Of a DNA stretch of 39,361 bases, positions 1-8,306 are shown piece by piece. The notes below the pieces were generated by a model. That model was not told where the DNA came from. It saw only the letters and a program-made list of their open reading frames with translations, and searched no databases. The translations under genes and the position numbers were made by a program. Numbering within the stretch: position 1 is the stretch's first letter; every line of letters starts with the position of its first letter. Source of the DNA: Promethearchaeota archaeon (lineage in GTDB: Archaea > Asgardarchaeota > Lokiarchaeia > Sigyniarchaeales > SOKP01); the NCBI GenBank assembly GCA_019894855.1, contig JAGXNS010000013.1, positions 1 to 39,361 on the forward strand. Reading direction: 5' to 3'.

Positions 1-2
1 CA

Positions 3-173
3 GCACCTTCTCCGTTAGGTGGAAAGAAAATAGATGTTCTGGCAACAGCACTAGCAGCGAAAATGAAAATAGAAGATATTCAAAAGCTTGATCTCTCTTA
101 TGCCCCTCCATTTGCTCCAGTTTGGGATCCTATTCTTATAGCTGCGAATGTGGCGCGAAAAAAATGCCGTTAA
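3..173 (+). CDS. C-terminal end of FAD-dependent CoA-disulfide reductase / NADH oxidase family protein (partial)
   Basis: An open frame enters from the left edge and runs 56 codons to a TAA at 171-173. The translation ends in a segment around LDLSYAPPFAPVWDPI followed by AANVARKK. This is the characteristic tail of the pyridine nucleotide-disulfide oxidoreductase dimerisation domain in CoA-disulfide reductases and NADH oxidases. The FAD- and NAD(P)H-binding domains and the redox cysteine lie outside the window, so the exact substrate cannot be named. These enzymes are cytoplasmic flavoproteins used in thiol or oxygen defence, which fits the two OsmC-family genes that follow on the same strand. 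Family assignment is good; specific activity is not determined. Confidence 0.8.
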   Translation, partial: APSPLGGKKIDVLATALAAKMKIEDIQKLDLSYAPPFAPVWDPILIAANVARKKCR

Positions 174-220
174 AGATTATTAAAAAAACGATTAATAAAA
201 TAAAATAATGGTGAAAAAGA

Positions 221-697
221 GTGGATAATTTTAAATTAACAATTTTTCAACGAGAAAGCGAAACATTAAAAGAAAATAATCGAAAGAGAGTTCAAACAAT
301 TCAGATACCTGATAGTACTTACATATCTGAAATTGATTTTCAACTACCCCTTGCTTATGATGGTCCTAAAGGAGAAGATGGGTTAAGGAAGTATTATACT
401 CCCGAACATTTTTTTATCGCCGCTGTGTCGGGGTGCTTTTTTACGACTTTTTCTGTAGTCTCAAGTAATTCAAATTTAAAATATAAAACGCTTAAAATTA
501 GCGCAGAAGGTTGCATTGATACATCAACAGGTATTAAAATAATGGAAAGAATAGAAAATAAAATTACTTTGACAATCCCATCGACCGAGAAGAAAAAAAA
601 AGCCTTGAAAGTCCTAGAGCTAACAGAAAAAGCATGTCCTCTCGCTAATTCCGTGAAAACAAAGATAGAAAATACATATAATATCATCGTTGAATAA
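221..697 (+). CDS. OsmC/Ohr family peroxiredoxin-like protein
   Basis: The 158-residue protein has the OsmC fold signature. One conserved cysteine, C72, lies in the central helix (EHFFIAAVSGCFF). A second, C139, lies in KACPLANSV, about 67 residues later, as in hydroperoxide-reducing OsmC/Ohr enzymes. In this family the two cysteines form a thiolate/disulfide pair that reduces organic hydroperoxides in the cytoplasm. The start is a GTG at 221; the ATG at 208 is in another frame and stops at once. Length matches the family (about 140-160). It lies 47 bases after the flavoprotein fragment and is followed by a hairpin plus T-run. A second, divergent OsmC gene comes next. Physiological substrate is unknown. 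Confidence 0.82.
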   Translation: MDNFKLTIFQRESETLKENNRKRVQTIQIPDSTYISEIDFQLPLAYDGPKGEDGLRKYYTPEHFFIAAVSGCFFTTFSVVSSNSNLKYKTLKISAEGCIDTSTGIKIMERIENKITLTIPSTEKKKKALKVLELTEKACPLANSVKTKIENTYNIIVE

Positions 698-699
698 TA

Positions 700-722
700 A
701 ATACAATTGTATTCTTTTTTTT
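700..722 (+). terminator. Hairpin plus T-run after the first OsmC gene
   Basis: A self-complementary stretch has 5-base arms AATAC and GTATT around an AATT loop. One C and eight consecutive T residues follow. It starts three bases after the OsmC stop codon. Archaeal termination depends mostly on the T-run, so the hairpin may be incidental. A similar element lies at 23649-23666. Confidence 0.45.
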
Positions 723-880
723 AATGAATCATCATATTGTTATGATTTTACTTTTATTCAAATCTTTTATCTTATAAATTAAATATAAAAGATTTAAGAG
801 TAAAATGTTTGTTTCAAATTATATCCGCTTAAGTGGATTGAACAAAAAATTTTAAATTAATCAATATCGATGTGTATTAG

Positions 881-1321
881 ATGTCTGATGGAATGAAAAC
901 AAAAGTAGGTTTATCATTAGAAGAAGAAATGATATTTTCATGCGAACTTGGGAACATGAAGGTAAAAGATTGTTACATTGACGATAGTCATACTGAAGAA
1001 GTTGATATGCTCGGCCCTAATCCTACTAGGATGCTGGGATTAGCGTTGTTAGGGTGTTTGAGTGCCAGTTTCATCTTTTGTTTGAAGAAAAAAAATCTTA
1101 CTCTTGACGATTTAAAGGCAGAAGCAGAATTAACGATTGCTCGTAATAAAAAGGGATTTTGGAGAGTAATGAAAATTGATGTTGACCTTAATATTATTAT
1201 TATTAATGATCCTATTACTCGCAGAAGAGCAGATCAATGTAAGAAGATGTTTGAGCAATATTGTATTGTTACTCAAGCCGTAAGAGATGGTATTGATGTC
1301 GAAGTAAATGTTAATTATTAA
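881..1321 (+). CDS. OsmC family protein (second, divergent copy)
   Basis: The 146-residue protein follows the OsmC layout. After a short N-terminal beta region comes the central helix GPNPTRMLGLALLGCL with C59. A beta-rich middle follows, then a C-terminal helix carrying C128 (KMFEQYCIVTQAV). The two cysteines are 69 residues apart, as in functional OsmC/Ohr proteins. It is only distantly similar to the OsmC protein just upstream, so this is an old paralogue or a separately acquired subfamily rather than a recent duplication. Start ATG at 881; an in-frame ATG four codons later is an alternative. It is convergent with radA, 37 bases between stops. Substrate unknown; thiol-dependent peroxidase or sulfur-compound handling is the family expectation. 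Confidence 0.78.
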   Translation: MSDGMKTKVGLSLEEEMIFSCELGNMKVKDCYIDDSHTEEVDMLGPNPTRMLGLALLGCLSASFIFCLKKKNLTLDDLKAEAELTIARNKKGFWRVMKIDVDLNIIIINDPITRRRADQCKKMFEQYCIVTQAVRDGIDVEVNVNY

Positions 1322-1358
1322 TCTTAATTATTTCTTTTAATTTAATTAACACACTTAG

Positions 1359-2357
1359 TTAATCTTTTATCCCCTCATCTGTAATTGAAAATATTGCCTC
1401 TGCTTCGGGTAAATGGGGTGCGTCAATCATTTTCGCTACCCTCTGTTCTCCCTTTCCTTTCCTTAGATATATTCTTACAGTAGCACCGTGAGCGATAATG
1501 TGGCCACCCGTAGCCACTGTTGGATTACCATAGAATACATCCGGTTTCGATGAAACTTGGTTAGTGAACATTACAGCTAGCTCATCAAACACTTCTGTTA
1601 GTCGTAATAAATCGTGAATATGAACGTTTAGAGTTTGTTGTCTATTTGCTAAAGTGCCCCTTCCTACGTATTCGCTTCGAAAATGACCTATTATTGAATC
1701 TACAATAACCAATTTAATATTTTTTTCTTTAATTATTTTTGAAGCTTCTTGGATTAATAACACCTGATGATCGCTATTGTAAGCACGCCCAACGATGATA
1801 TTTTGCAATGTTTTGTTATAATCTAAATCTTTCGCTTCTGCCATATGAATTATTCTCTCAGGCCTAAAAGTTGCTTCTGTGTCAATGTAAAGCGCATTAC
1901 CTTCCAAACCTCCTTCTTCATAAGGTAATTGAACATTAACGCAGAGTTGATGAGCAATTTGAGTCTTACCTGTTCTATATTCTCCATAAAACTCAGTAAC
2001 AGAACCTGGTTCTATACCTCCTGCTAAGATTTCATCTAGGTTTGCACTATTTGTTGTCAAGCGGTTCAGATGTTTTCTTTTTTCCCAAATGATATCAGCA
2101 CTTTTAAATCCCATATTTTCAATATCTTGGGCCGCTTTAATTATATTCTTAGCAGTTTTTTCCCCTATCCCGGCATCTTCCATCAATTTAGTGACGGGAT
2201 AAATAGCTAAAATTCTAATTGAAACAATACCCGCATCTCGCAATTTTTTTACGGTAGTATCCCCTACTCCAGGTAGGTCCTTTAGATTGTAAACTACTTC
2301 AGTTTTAATTGTACCATTTTGTTCGTCTTCTTTAGATTCTACATTTTTCTTAGCCAT
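1359..2357 (-). CDS. radA: DNA repair and recombination protein RadA
   Basis: RadA is the archaeal RecA/Rad51 recombinase, forming ATP-dependent filaments on single-stranded DNA for strand exchange. The 332-residue protein has an N-terminal helix-hairpin-helix domain (about 24-80: DLPGVGDTTVKKL, then GIGEKTAKNII), a linker, and the RecA-type ATPase core. Walker A is GEYRTGKT at 125-132, where most archaeal RadA have GEFGSGKT. Walker B is LVIVD ending at D220, followed by SIIGHFRSEYVGRG. The C-terminal part has the expected NQVSSKPD and GGHIIAHGATVRI blocks. Length is close to the usual 320-350. ATG start at 2357. The upstream membrane protein gene is on the same strand about 100 bases away; no functional link is evident. 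Confidence 0.97.
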   Translation of the reverse strand: MAKKNVESKEDEQNGTIKTEVVYNLKDLPGVGDTTVKKLRDAGIVSIRILAIYPVTKLMEDAGIGEKTAKNIIKAAQDIENMGFKSADIIWEKRKHLNRLTTNSANLDEILAGGIEPGSVTEFYGEYRTGKTQIAHQLCVNVQLPYEEGGLEGNALYIDTEATFRPERIIHMAEAKDLDYNKTLQNIIVGRAYNSDHQVLLIQEASKIIKEKNIKLVIVDSIIGHFRSEYVGRGTLANRQQTLNVHIHDLLRLTEVFDELAVMFTNQVSSKPDVFYGNPTVATGGHIIAHGATVRIYLRKGKGEQRVAKMIDAPHLPEAEAIFSITDEGIKD

Positions 2358-2457
2358 AGTCTTAGTACCACTTATGATTTTATATTATTTTTACTGATTT
2401 CGATAATGTATGATTCTATATATATAAAAATAATAACAAAAAAATAAAAATTATACT

Positions 2458-3150
2458 TTATTTCTTTTTCTTGACTTCCTTGCCGCTCCTAGTAATAATA
2501 AGCAATACAATAAAGAGGAGAACGCTCATAAGAAAAGTTAATACTCCCATCGCTTGGGGTAACCATATATAACTTAGGTATAGAAAAGGTAGGATAAACA
2601 AACCAATTATTATTACGAATACCGGAAGAGGTACCTCTTCATCTCTAAGATCAACAAGTAAAGGAACAATGACTAATCCTATCAACACCGATGCAGTAAT
2701 TCGGAATACCAACAATATTGTATCATTCACCCAGAGTTCAATACCATATGCCGCAGTGTAAATATCAGGAAAATAGAAAAATCCATACGGCATAGTATTA
2801 GTTTGCATACTTATTATTGACACTGGTAAAATCGCTGTTATAATGATTTGGATGATTACTCCTAATACCAAGTACAATAATATGTCGTTGATTTCTTTCG
2901 GATCGTTTTTTCGTGATACGCCAAACAAATCCCGTAATAAGCACAAATTCCATAGTATAAACAGTATCATATACACACCAAGAACATCAAATTGAAGAAA
3001 CCATAGGAAATTTACCGGTACTAAAGCAACAATATACGCTAAATAACCATACCTTTCGTTTCTCTTGAAAAGATCGAAAAATAAAAAGACTCCAAATATA
3101 ACAAATAACGTTCCTGTGATAATCATAGAATTTATATCAAATACAGCCAC
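2458..3150 (-). CDS. Seven-helix integral membrane protein of unknown function
   Basis: I do not recognise this 230-residue protein. It is very hydrophobic, with about seven transmembrane segments near residues 9-27, 33-51, 54-73, 90-115, 145-168, 175-195 and 200-221. A short basic C-terminus (GKEVKKKK) should lie in the cytoplasm. Between helices 4 and 5 is a loop of about 30 residues rich in aromatic residues (MPYGFFYFPDIYTAAYGIELW). There is no signal peptide beyond the first helix and no recognisable transporter, protease or rhodopsin motif; no lysine sits in the last helix as a retinal opsin would need. It precedes radA on the same strand by about 100 bases, so co-transcription is possible but functionally uninformative. 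Confidence 0.7.
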   Translation of the reverse strand: MAVFDINSMIITGTLFVIFGVFLFFDLFKRNERYGYLAYIVALVPVNFLWFLQFDVLGVYMILFILWNLCLLRDLFGVSRKNDPKEINDILLYLVLGVIIQIIITAILPVSIISMQTNTMPYGFFYFPDIYTAAYGIELWVNDTILLVFRITASVLIGLVIVPLLVDLRDEEVPLPVFVIIIGLFILPFLYLSYIWLPQAMGVLTFLMSVLLFIVLLIITRSGKEVKKKK

Positions 3151-3333
3151 AATAAAAACTCCATTCTAATTATTATTTTTAATTTAGTTTTCAATTATAT
3201 ATATTATAACAACATATTATTTTAAATTAATACAAGACCATTTTTATTTTCGCTTCATGGTTTTTAAAATGATATGCTAAAATTAGTATTAATTTAACTT
3301 TACAGGTAATTAAATTTTAGTGTTTTTGTGTGT

Positions 3334-4719
3334 TTAAAATTTAGAGATGATTTTTGATAGTTCCGATATCATTTTTTCTGATTTGTTTTTATTATCTGAC
3401 TCAGCAGAAAGTAATATCGCATTTCTATTAAGAGCAGCTTTAATATTTACGTATACATCATCATCAATTATTTTTAATTCATTGATTATATCTTGATACT
3501 TTAAGTTATGTTCATCTGCAAACTCTATTAATCTGTTGTGTATTGATTGCAATACTTCTGATGAAACTGGTATTGTTTTGTTGACTTTTATACCCTTGGG
3601 AAACCCTTTTGTAAGAGAACTTATTAAGTCCTTTTGAAGTGCCATTATTTCTAAAATTTTGAGTAAAATATAGTTACCATCGCTTATAGGAGCATATTGA
3701 GGAAAATAAAATTTCAAGGAATCGGCAGCAGCAAAACAAGCTCTTTCTTGTCTTATTTGACGCGAAAGCTCTCCAGGATAATTTTCTACAAGTTTTAGTG
3801 GATGTCCACTCTCCTTTATAAAATCTTTAACAACGCGAGAGATAGAAGGTGTTGTAATTATCGTGCTACTTTTAGCCTTTTGTATTCCTTTATCATAAGC
3901 GACGAAGAGCATCAACATATCTTCGAAACTAATTTCTAAGCCATTTTCATCAACTACCAATAAGCGTGATCCATCAACATCGAAACATACTCCTAAATGA
4001 CTATTTGATGCTTTTACGATATCCGCAGTATTCTTAATGGTATTTATGCTTGGAACAGGAACTAGTGATCTCTCACGATAATGAGTATTTAGCGCAATTA
4101 CTTCAATCCCTACTTCATTGATTAAGAGTGGAGTTATTTTGCCGGTTGGACTGAACGAGCAATCTACTACTATTTTTAAATTAGCTTCTTTAATAAGTTT
4201 TTTGCTGACAAATTGCTCTAGCGATTTTATATACACATCTTGAGTCTGAGGGATTGCAATGATACGTCCAATCCTCCTAGGATCAACGCGTCTAATTTGA
4301 GAGGGGTAGGTATTGTATGATTCAATGATTTTTTTTATTTCTAGAGGTGCTAATTCTATCCCTCCAGCATCTGCAAATCGCACTCCTACATCTTCACTAT
4401 AGAGATGACCTCCTGAAAAATAAGCTCCTCCACTTGCTCCAAATCGCCTTATGGTAAATTCTAATAATGGAAATGTACATTCTGTTAGATTTAATACATT
4501 TACTCCAGTACTCATTACTCCCGCAGTATAAGCTCTCTTTAACATCCGGCTATCGTTATGATAATCTCGTCCAATAACAATTGTCTCGTCTTTCTTAAAA
4601 GAACTCCCATGAATAGAACCAATAGAACTCGCTATCTCGGGTGTAAATATATAATTAGCCCTTCCTACAATTCGACCATTTTTATTAAGTTCATCTAACT
4701 TTTGTACGCGTGAAGTCAT
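3334..4719 (-). CDS. Phosphohexomutase (PMM/PGM)-like protein lacking catalytic residues
   Basis: The 461-residue protein has the length and domain order of alpha-D-phosphohexomutases. The strongest blocks are VIGRDYHNDSRML (48-60), the region after GASGGAYFSGGH and the DVDGSR loop (247-252). The catalytic positions are lost. The phosphoserine loop TASHNP reads SGGHLY (102-107), with Gly at the serine position. The metal loop DGD reads DGS (249-251). The sugar-binding GExSGH and phosphate-binding RxSGTEP loops are not recognisable. This pattern matches the degenerate mutase-like domain that some bacterial nucleotidyltransferases carry at their C-terminus, after a beta-helix domain. A nucleotidyltransferase with a beta-helix tail lies 3.6 kb away, so this may be a stand-alone partner or regulatory subunit. 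ATG start; it is divergent from the GH13 gene. Confidence 0.8.
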   Translation of the reverse strand: MTSRVQKLDELNKNGRIVGRANYIFTPEIASSIGSIHGSSFKKDETIVIGRDYHNDSRMLKRAYTAGVMSTGVNVLNLTECTFPLLEFTIRRFGASGGAYFSGGHLYSEDVGVRFADAGGIELAPLEIKKIIESYNTYPSQIRRVDPRRIGRIIAIPQTQDVYIKSLEQFVSKKLIKEANLKIVVDCSFSPTGKITPLLINEVGIEVIALNTHYRERSLVPVPSINTIKNTADIVKASNSHLGVCFDVDGSRLLVVDENGLEISFEDMLMLFVAYDKGIQKAKSSTIITTPSISRVVKDFIKESGHPLKLVENYPGELSRQIRQERACFAAADSLKFYFPQYAPISDGNYILLKILEIMALQKDLISSLTKGFPKGIKVNKTIPVSSEVLQSIHNRLIEFADEHNLKYQDIINELKIIDDDVYVNIKAALNRNAILLSAESDNKNKSEKMISELSKIISKF

Positions 4720-4748
4720 TTTAACCTTTCAAATTTTGAATAATATAA

Positions 4749-4776
4749 TTAGTATAATATTAATATTATTAGTATA
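4749..4776. promoter_or_regulatory. Palindrome and repeat in the divergent promoter region
   Basis: A perfect 16-base palindrome (ATAATATTAATATTAT, 4754-4769) is flanked by two direct copies of TTAGTATA starting at 4749 and 4769, 20 bases apart. It lies between the divergent mutase-like and GH13 genes, about 35 bases from the first and 100 from the second. It could be an operator overlapping TATA elements. Low base complexity makes chance palindromes fairly likely here. Confidence 0.3.
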
Positions 4777-4867
4777 GCTTGTTTTAAAATAATAATAACT
4801 TTCGTTTAAAAATACATTAGTTAATAAAAATTAGGGCACATTTAATAAAATATTAAAGTAATAAGAT

Positions 4868-7800
4868 GTGATTCCCATGAAAATATCGAGAGATGCTAGG
4901 AACAAGTACGAATTTACTGAGTTTAAATTTTCAGAAAAGGGTAATATTGAATTTAACGGAAATATCCATTTAGTTAGGAAGTTCGTTCAAAAATTAAATC
5001 AAAAAAGAGATTTAATTAATTTTCCGGAACTTGCTATTCGAATTGGTGAATTCAATGGAATGGCGTTAATGTACGAAATTAATAAATTCTTGTTCAATTT
5101 GTACAAAGAAGAAACCCAGAATTCACGGTTAAATAATGAACTTTATGAATTTTTAGAAGATAAAATTGGTAGTTCTAAATTAGAAGAGGCAATTTACTCC
5201 TTGATAGAGGAATTTCCTCCAGATATTGTATACCAAGAGGAAGAAAAAATTGAAGTGTTCTTAAAAGATGAAGTAGGGGGAGTTGAAAACGAAATCCATT
5301 TTGTTGATGAATTTGTAAATCTCTGGCTCGGAAATATGAATCCATCCTATTCTCCTTTTATTGAGCTATTTGACGATGAATCGCTTGAAAAACAGACGGC
5401 GTATAGGGATATCATTAATGAGATCTCTAATTTTTTTGAAGAAAAAGCTAAATTTGGCCCCAATAATCAGAATTTAATTGAAATGTTGAAAGAACCTGTA
5501 GAAAAATATCCACATTCAATTCGAGAACAATTGATGTACATTCATGACAACTGGGGACCGGTATTAGGAAAGTATACATTCCAAATCTTAATTGCTCTTG
5601 ATATTATAAGGGAAGAAGAAATGTTAAGGGGATTAGGTCCTGGAGAGTCAGAAGCTTATGAATATGATTCTATGGAAATAGAAAATTATACTATAGACAA
5701 AGAATGGATGCCAAAGGTAATCATGATCGCTAAAAACATTTATGTATGGATGGACCAGCTTTCAAAAAAGTACAATAGAACAATTACAAAATTACATGAT
5801 ATCCCCAATGAAGAATTAAATCAACTGAAAGAATGGGGTTTTACCGGTCTTTGGCTCATTGGATTATGGGAAAGAAGTCAAGCGTCCAAAACAATTAAAC
5901 GATGGTGTGGTAATCCCGAAGCAGAAGCAAGTGCTTATTCAACTTACGATTATGTTATAGCGCATGATTTAGGAGGTCACGATTCTTATGACAATTTAAA
6001 AAATAGGGCAATCGAGAGAGGAATTCGTCTCGCTTGTGATGTGGTACCTAATCACACTGGAATTGTTTCAAAATGGGTATTAGAACACCCTGATTGGTAT
6101 ATCTCTCTGCCGTACTCTCCGTTTCCATCTTATAATTTTTCAGGTGAGAATTTATCTGGAGATCCAAACATAGGTATCTATCTGGAAGATAAATATTTTA
6201 CTAGAACTGATGCTGCAGTTACATTTAAGTACGAAAATTTTCGTACTGGTGAAATCAAGTATGTTTATCATGGAAATGACGGTACTAGTTTTCCATGGAA
6301 TGATACAGCTCAATTGGATTTTTTAAATCCAGAAGTTCGAGAAGCAGTTATTCAGAGTATTTTGCACATTTCTAAAATGTTTCCTATTATTCGGTTTGAT
6401 GCTGCCATGACCCTCACGAGAAAACATTACCAAAGATTATGGTTTCCAGAACCTGGAACTGGAGGTGCTATCCCTTCAAGAGCGGAGCATGGAATCTCCA
6501 AAGATGAGTTTTATAAAGCGATGCCATCAGAGTTTTGGCGAGAAGTTGTTGACAGGATCAATAAGGAAAATCCTGATACGTTATTATTGGCGGAGGCATT
6601 TTGGTTGCTTGAAGGATTTTTTGTGAGAACATTAGGGATGCATCGAGTGTATAATTCTGCTTTCATGAATATGCTTAGAGACGAGGATAACGCCATGTAT
6701 CGTTTAGTATTAAAAAATACACTCCAATTCGATCCAGAAATACTTAAAAGATTTGTAAATTTTATGAATAATCCAGATGAAGAAACCGCTATAAAGCAAT
6801 TTGGTGATGGAGATAAATACTTTGGTGTTTGCGTAATGTTGGTAACCATGCCAGGGCTTCCAATGTTTGGCCATGGGCAAATCGAGGGATATCACGAAAA
6901 GTATGGTATGGAATACAGACGGGCTTACTGGGATGAAGAAATCAATTTAGGTTTACTTGAGCATCATAAGGAGATTTTATTTCCAATAATGAAGAAACGC
7001 TATCTTTATGCTAATGCTAATAATTTTTTACTGTATGACTTTTGGACCGGCAATGTAGTCAACGAAGATGTATTTGCCTATTCTAACCGAGTTAATAATG
7101 AGCGCGCATTAATAATTTTTCATAATAAGTACGCTGAGGTAAATGGTTTTATCAAAAACTCAGTTGGATTTGCACAAAAAGTTGACGATAATAAAAATAT
7201 AATCCAGAGGACCTTAGCAGAGGGTTTAAAATTACCCATAGAAGGATATTGTATCTTTAAAGATCATCTTACAGGATTGGAATACATAAGGCGAAATAAG
7301 GAACTCCATGATGATGGTTTATATATAGAACTACATGCATATCAAAAGTTCTTGTTTATGGACTTTCAAATTATCTCCGATAATGAGTTTTTCCATTATG
7401 CCCAGCTCCATGATCTTTTAAATGGTAAGGGGGTCCCTAACATACATGAAACCCTACACGAACTTGTATATCAGCCTTTGCATGAATCTTTTAAGCTTTT
7501 ACTCAATACAAACTCATTAAAAGATCTATTAAATCTAAAAAAAGTAAAAAAAGAAACAGAATTGATTTTCAATAATCTTGATGCATTTTTACTTGAAGTA
7601 AAAAAGTATTCAACAAGTCAAAAGGATTATACGGACATTAAGAATGATATCGTGTTGAGAATTGAAGTTTTACTAAAATTAAAACATAACAATAGAGAAC
7701 TGAGAACTCTAGAGGAATATAATGACATTTTTATTAACTTACTTCCACTATCTGAAGTTGATTGGGGTATTTTATTTTCATATCTTATTGTTCACCAATT

Positions 7801-8290
7801 AGGACGATTCGAATTGAATGATAATTATAAGCTCTTAAGTCGAAGTTTATTTGATGAATGGAGGCTCTCTAAGTATATTGACAACACCATTAATGAATTG
7901 AGCAAAGATAAAAAGGATAAGAGATTAGAAGTAAGTTCAATTATTAAGTTAATGATAGGTTTACAAGACTGGTCCAATTCACTCATAAATGGTAAAACGG
8001 ATTTGTATTCCGTTTTCCAACTGTTTTTTAGCGATCCCGAAGTGCAGCAATATTTAAAGGTTAACCGATATCAACAGCTTCTATGGTATAATGCGGAATT
8101 GTTTGATAAATTTATTAAATGGATGTGGTTAATTGCTATTATTGAATTGCTTGTTAAATCAAAAGAGGATGTAGGTGAGGAATTAAAGAAATTATTACAT
8201 TATTATTTAATAATTAAAAAAGTTTCAAAAACTACTAACTTCCAGGTTATTAAGTTATTGGATGATTTGCATAATTATCCTCAAACCTAA
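4868..8290 (+). CDS. Large GH13 alpha-amylase family enzyme with a helical C-terminal extension
   Basis: GH13 enzymes hydrolyse or transfer alpha-glucan or related alpha-glucosidic bonds. The TIM barrel occupies roughly residues 300-720 of 1140. Region I is DVVPNH (391-396). Region II is RFDAAM with nucleophile D511. Region III is LLLAEAFW with acid/base E576. Region IV is MNNPDEE with D637, where Pro replaces the usual His. All three catalytic acids are therefore present. About 290 N-terminal residues and about 350 C-terminal, mainly helical residues have no assigned function. Length far exceeds ordinary amylases. The start may be GTG 4868 or ATG 4877; no clear ribosome site decides. There is no signal peptide, so cytoplasmic glucan metabolism is likely. 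It sits among sugar-phosphate genes. Amylase, glucosidase and glucanotransferase activities cannot be told apart. Confidence 0.85.
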   Translation: MIPMKISRDARNKYEFTEFKFSEKGNIEFNGNIHLVRKFVQKLNQKRDLINFPELAIRIGEFNGMALMYEINKFLFNLYKEETQNSRLNNELYEFLEDKIGSSKLEEAIYSLIEEFPPDIVYQEEEKIEVFLKDEVGGVENEIHFVDEFVNLWLGNMNPSYSPFIELFDDESLEKQTAYRDIINEISNFFEEKAKFGPNNQNLIEMLKEPVEKYPHSIREQLMYIHDNWGPVLGKYTFQILIALDIIREEEMLRGLGPGESEAYEYDSMEIENYTIDKEWMPKVIMIAKNIYVWMDQLSKKYNRTITKLHDIPNEELNQLKEWGFTGLWLIGLWERSQASKTIKRWCGNPEAEASAYSTYDYVIAHDLGGHDSYDNLKNRAIERGIRLACDVVPNHTGIVSKWVLEHPDWYISLPYSPFPSYNFSGENLSGDPNIGIYLEDKYFTRTDAAVTFKYENFRTGEIKYVYHGNDGTSFPWNDTAQLDFLNPEVREAVIQSILHISKMFPIIRFDAAMTLTRKHYQRLWFPEPGTGGAIPSRAEHGISKDEFYKAMPSEFWREVVDRINKENPDTLLLAEAFWLLEGFFVRTLGMHRVYNSAFMNMLRDEDNAMYRLVLKNTLQFDPEILKRFVNFMNNPDEETAIKQFGDGDKYFGVCVMLVTMPGLPMFGHGQIEGYHEKYGMEYRRAYWDEEINLGLLEHHKEILFPIMKKRYLYANANNFLLYDFWTGNVVNEDVFAYSNRVNNERALIIFHNKYAEVNGFIKNSVGFAQKVDDNKNIIQRTLAEGLKLPIEGYCIFKDHLTGLEYIRRNKELHDDGLYIELHAYQKFLFMDFQIISDNEFFHYAQLHDLLNGKGVPNIHETLHELVYQPLHESFKLLLNTNSLKDLLNLKKVKKETELIFNNLDAFLLEVKKYSTSQKDYTDIKNDIVLRIEVLLKLKHNNRELRTLEEYNDIFINLLPLSEVDWGILFSYLIVHQLGRFELNDNYKLLSRSLFDEWRLSKYIDNTINELSKDKKDKRLEVSSIIKLMIGLQDWSNSLINGKTDLYSVFQLFFSDPEVQQYLKVNRYQQLLWYNAELFDKFIKWMWLIAIIELLVKSKEDVGEELKKLLHYYLIIKKVSKTTNFQVIKLLDDLHNYPQT

Positions 8291-8306
8291 AATCTTTATT
8301 TAGAGT

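Noticed and set aside
394-687. Minus-strand open frame inside the first OsmC gene
   Set aside because: It is a shadow of a well-supported OsmC gene and has no family features of its own.
2458-3150. Seven-helix protein as a rhodopsin
   Set aside because: No lysine lies in the last helix to bind retinal and no opsin motifs are visible.
4868-8290. GH13 protein as GlgE (maltosyltransferase) partner of the maltokinase-like gene
   Set aside because: The region around the catalytic residues does not show the GlgE-type pattern I know, and the two genes are more than 18 kb apart.
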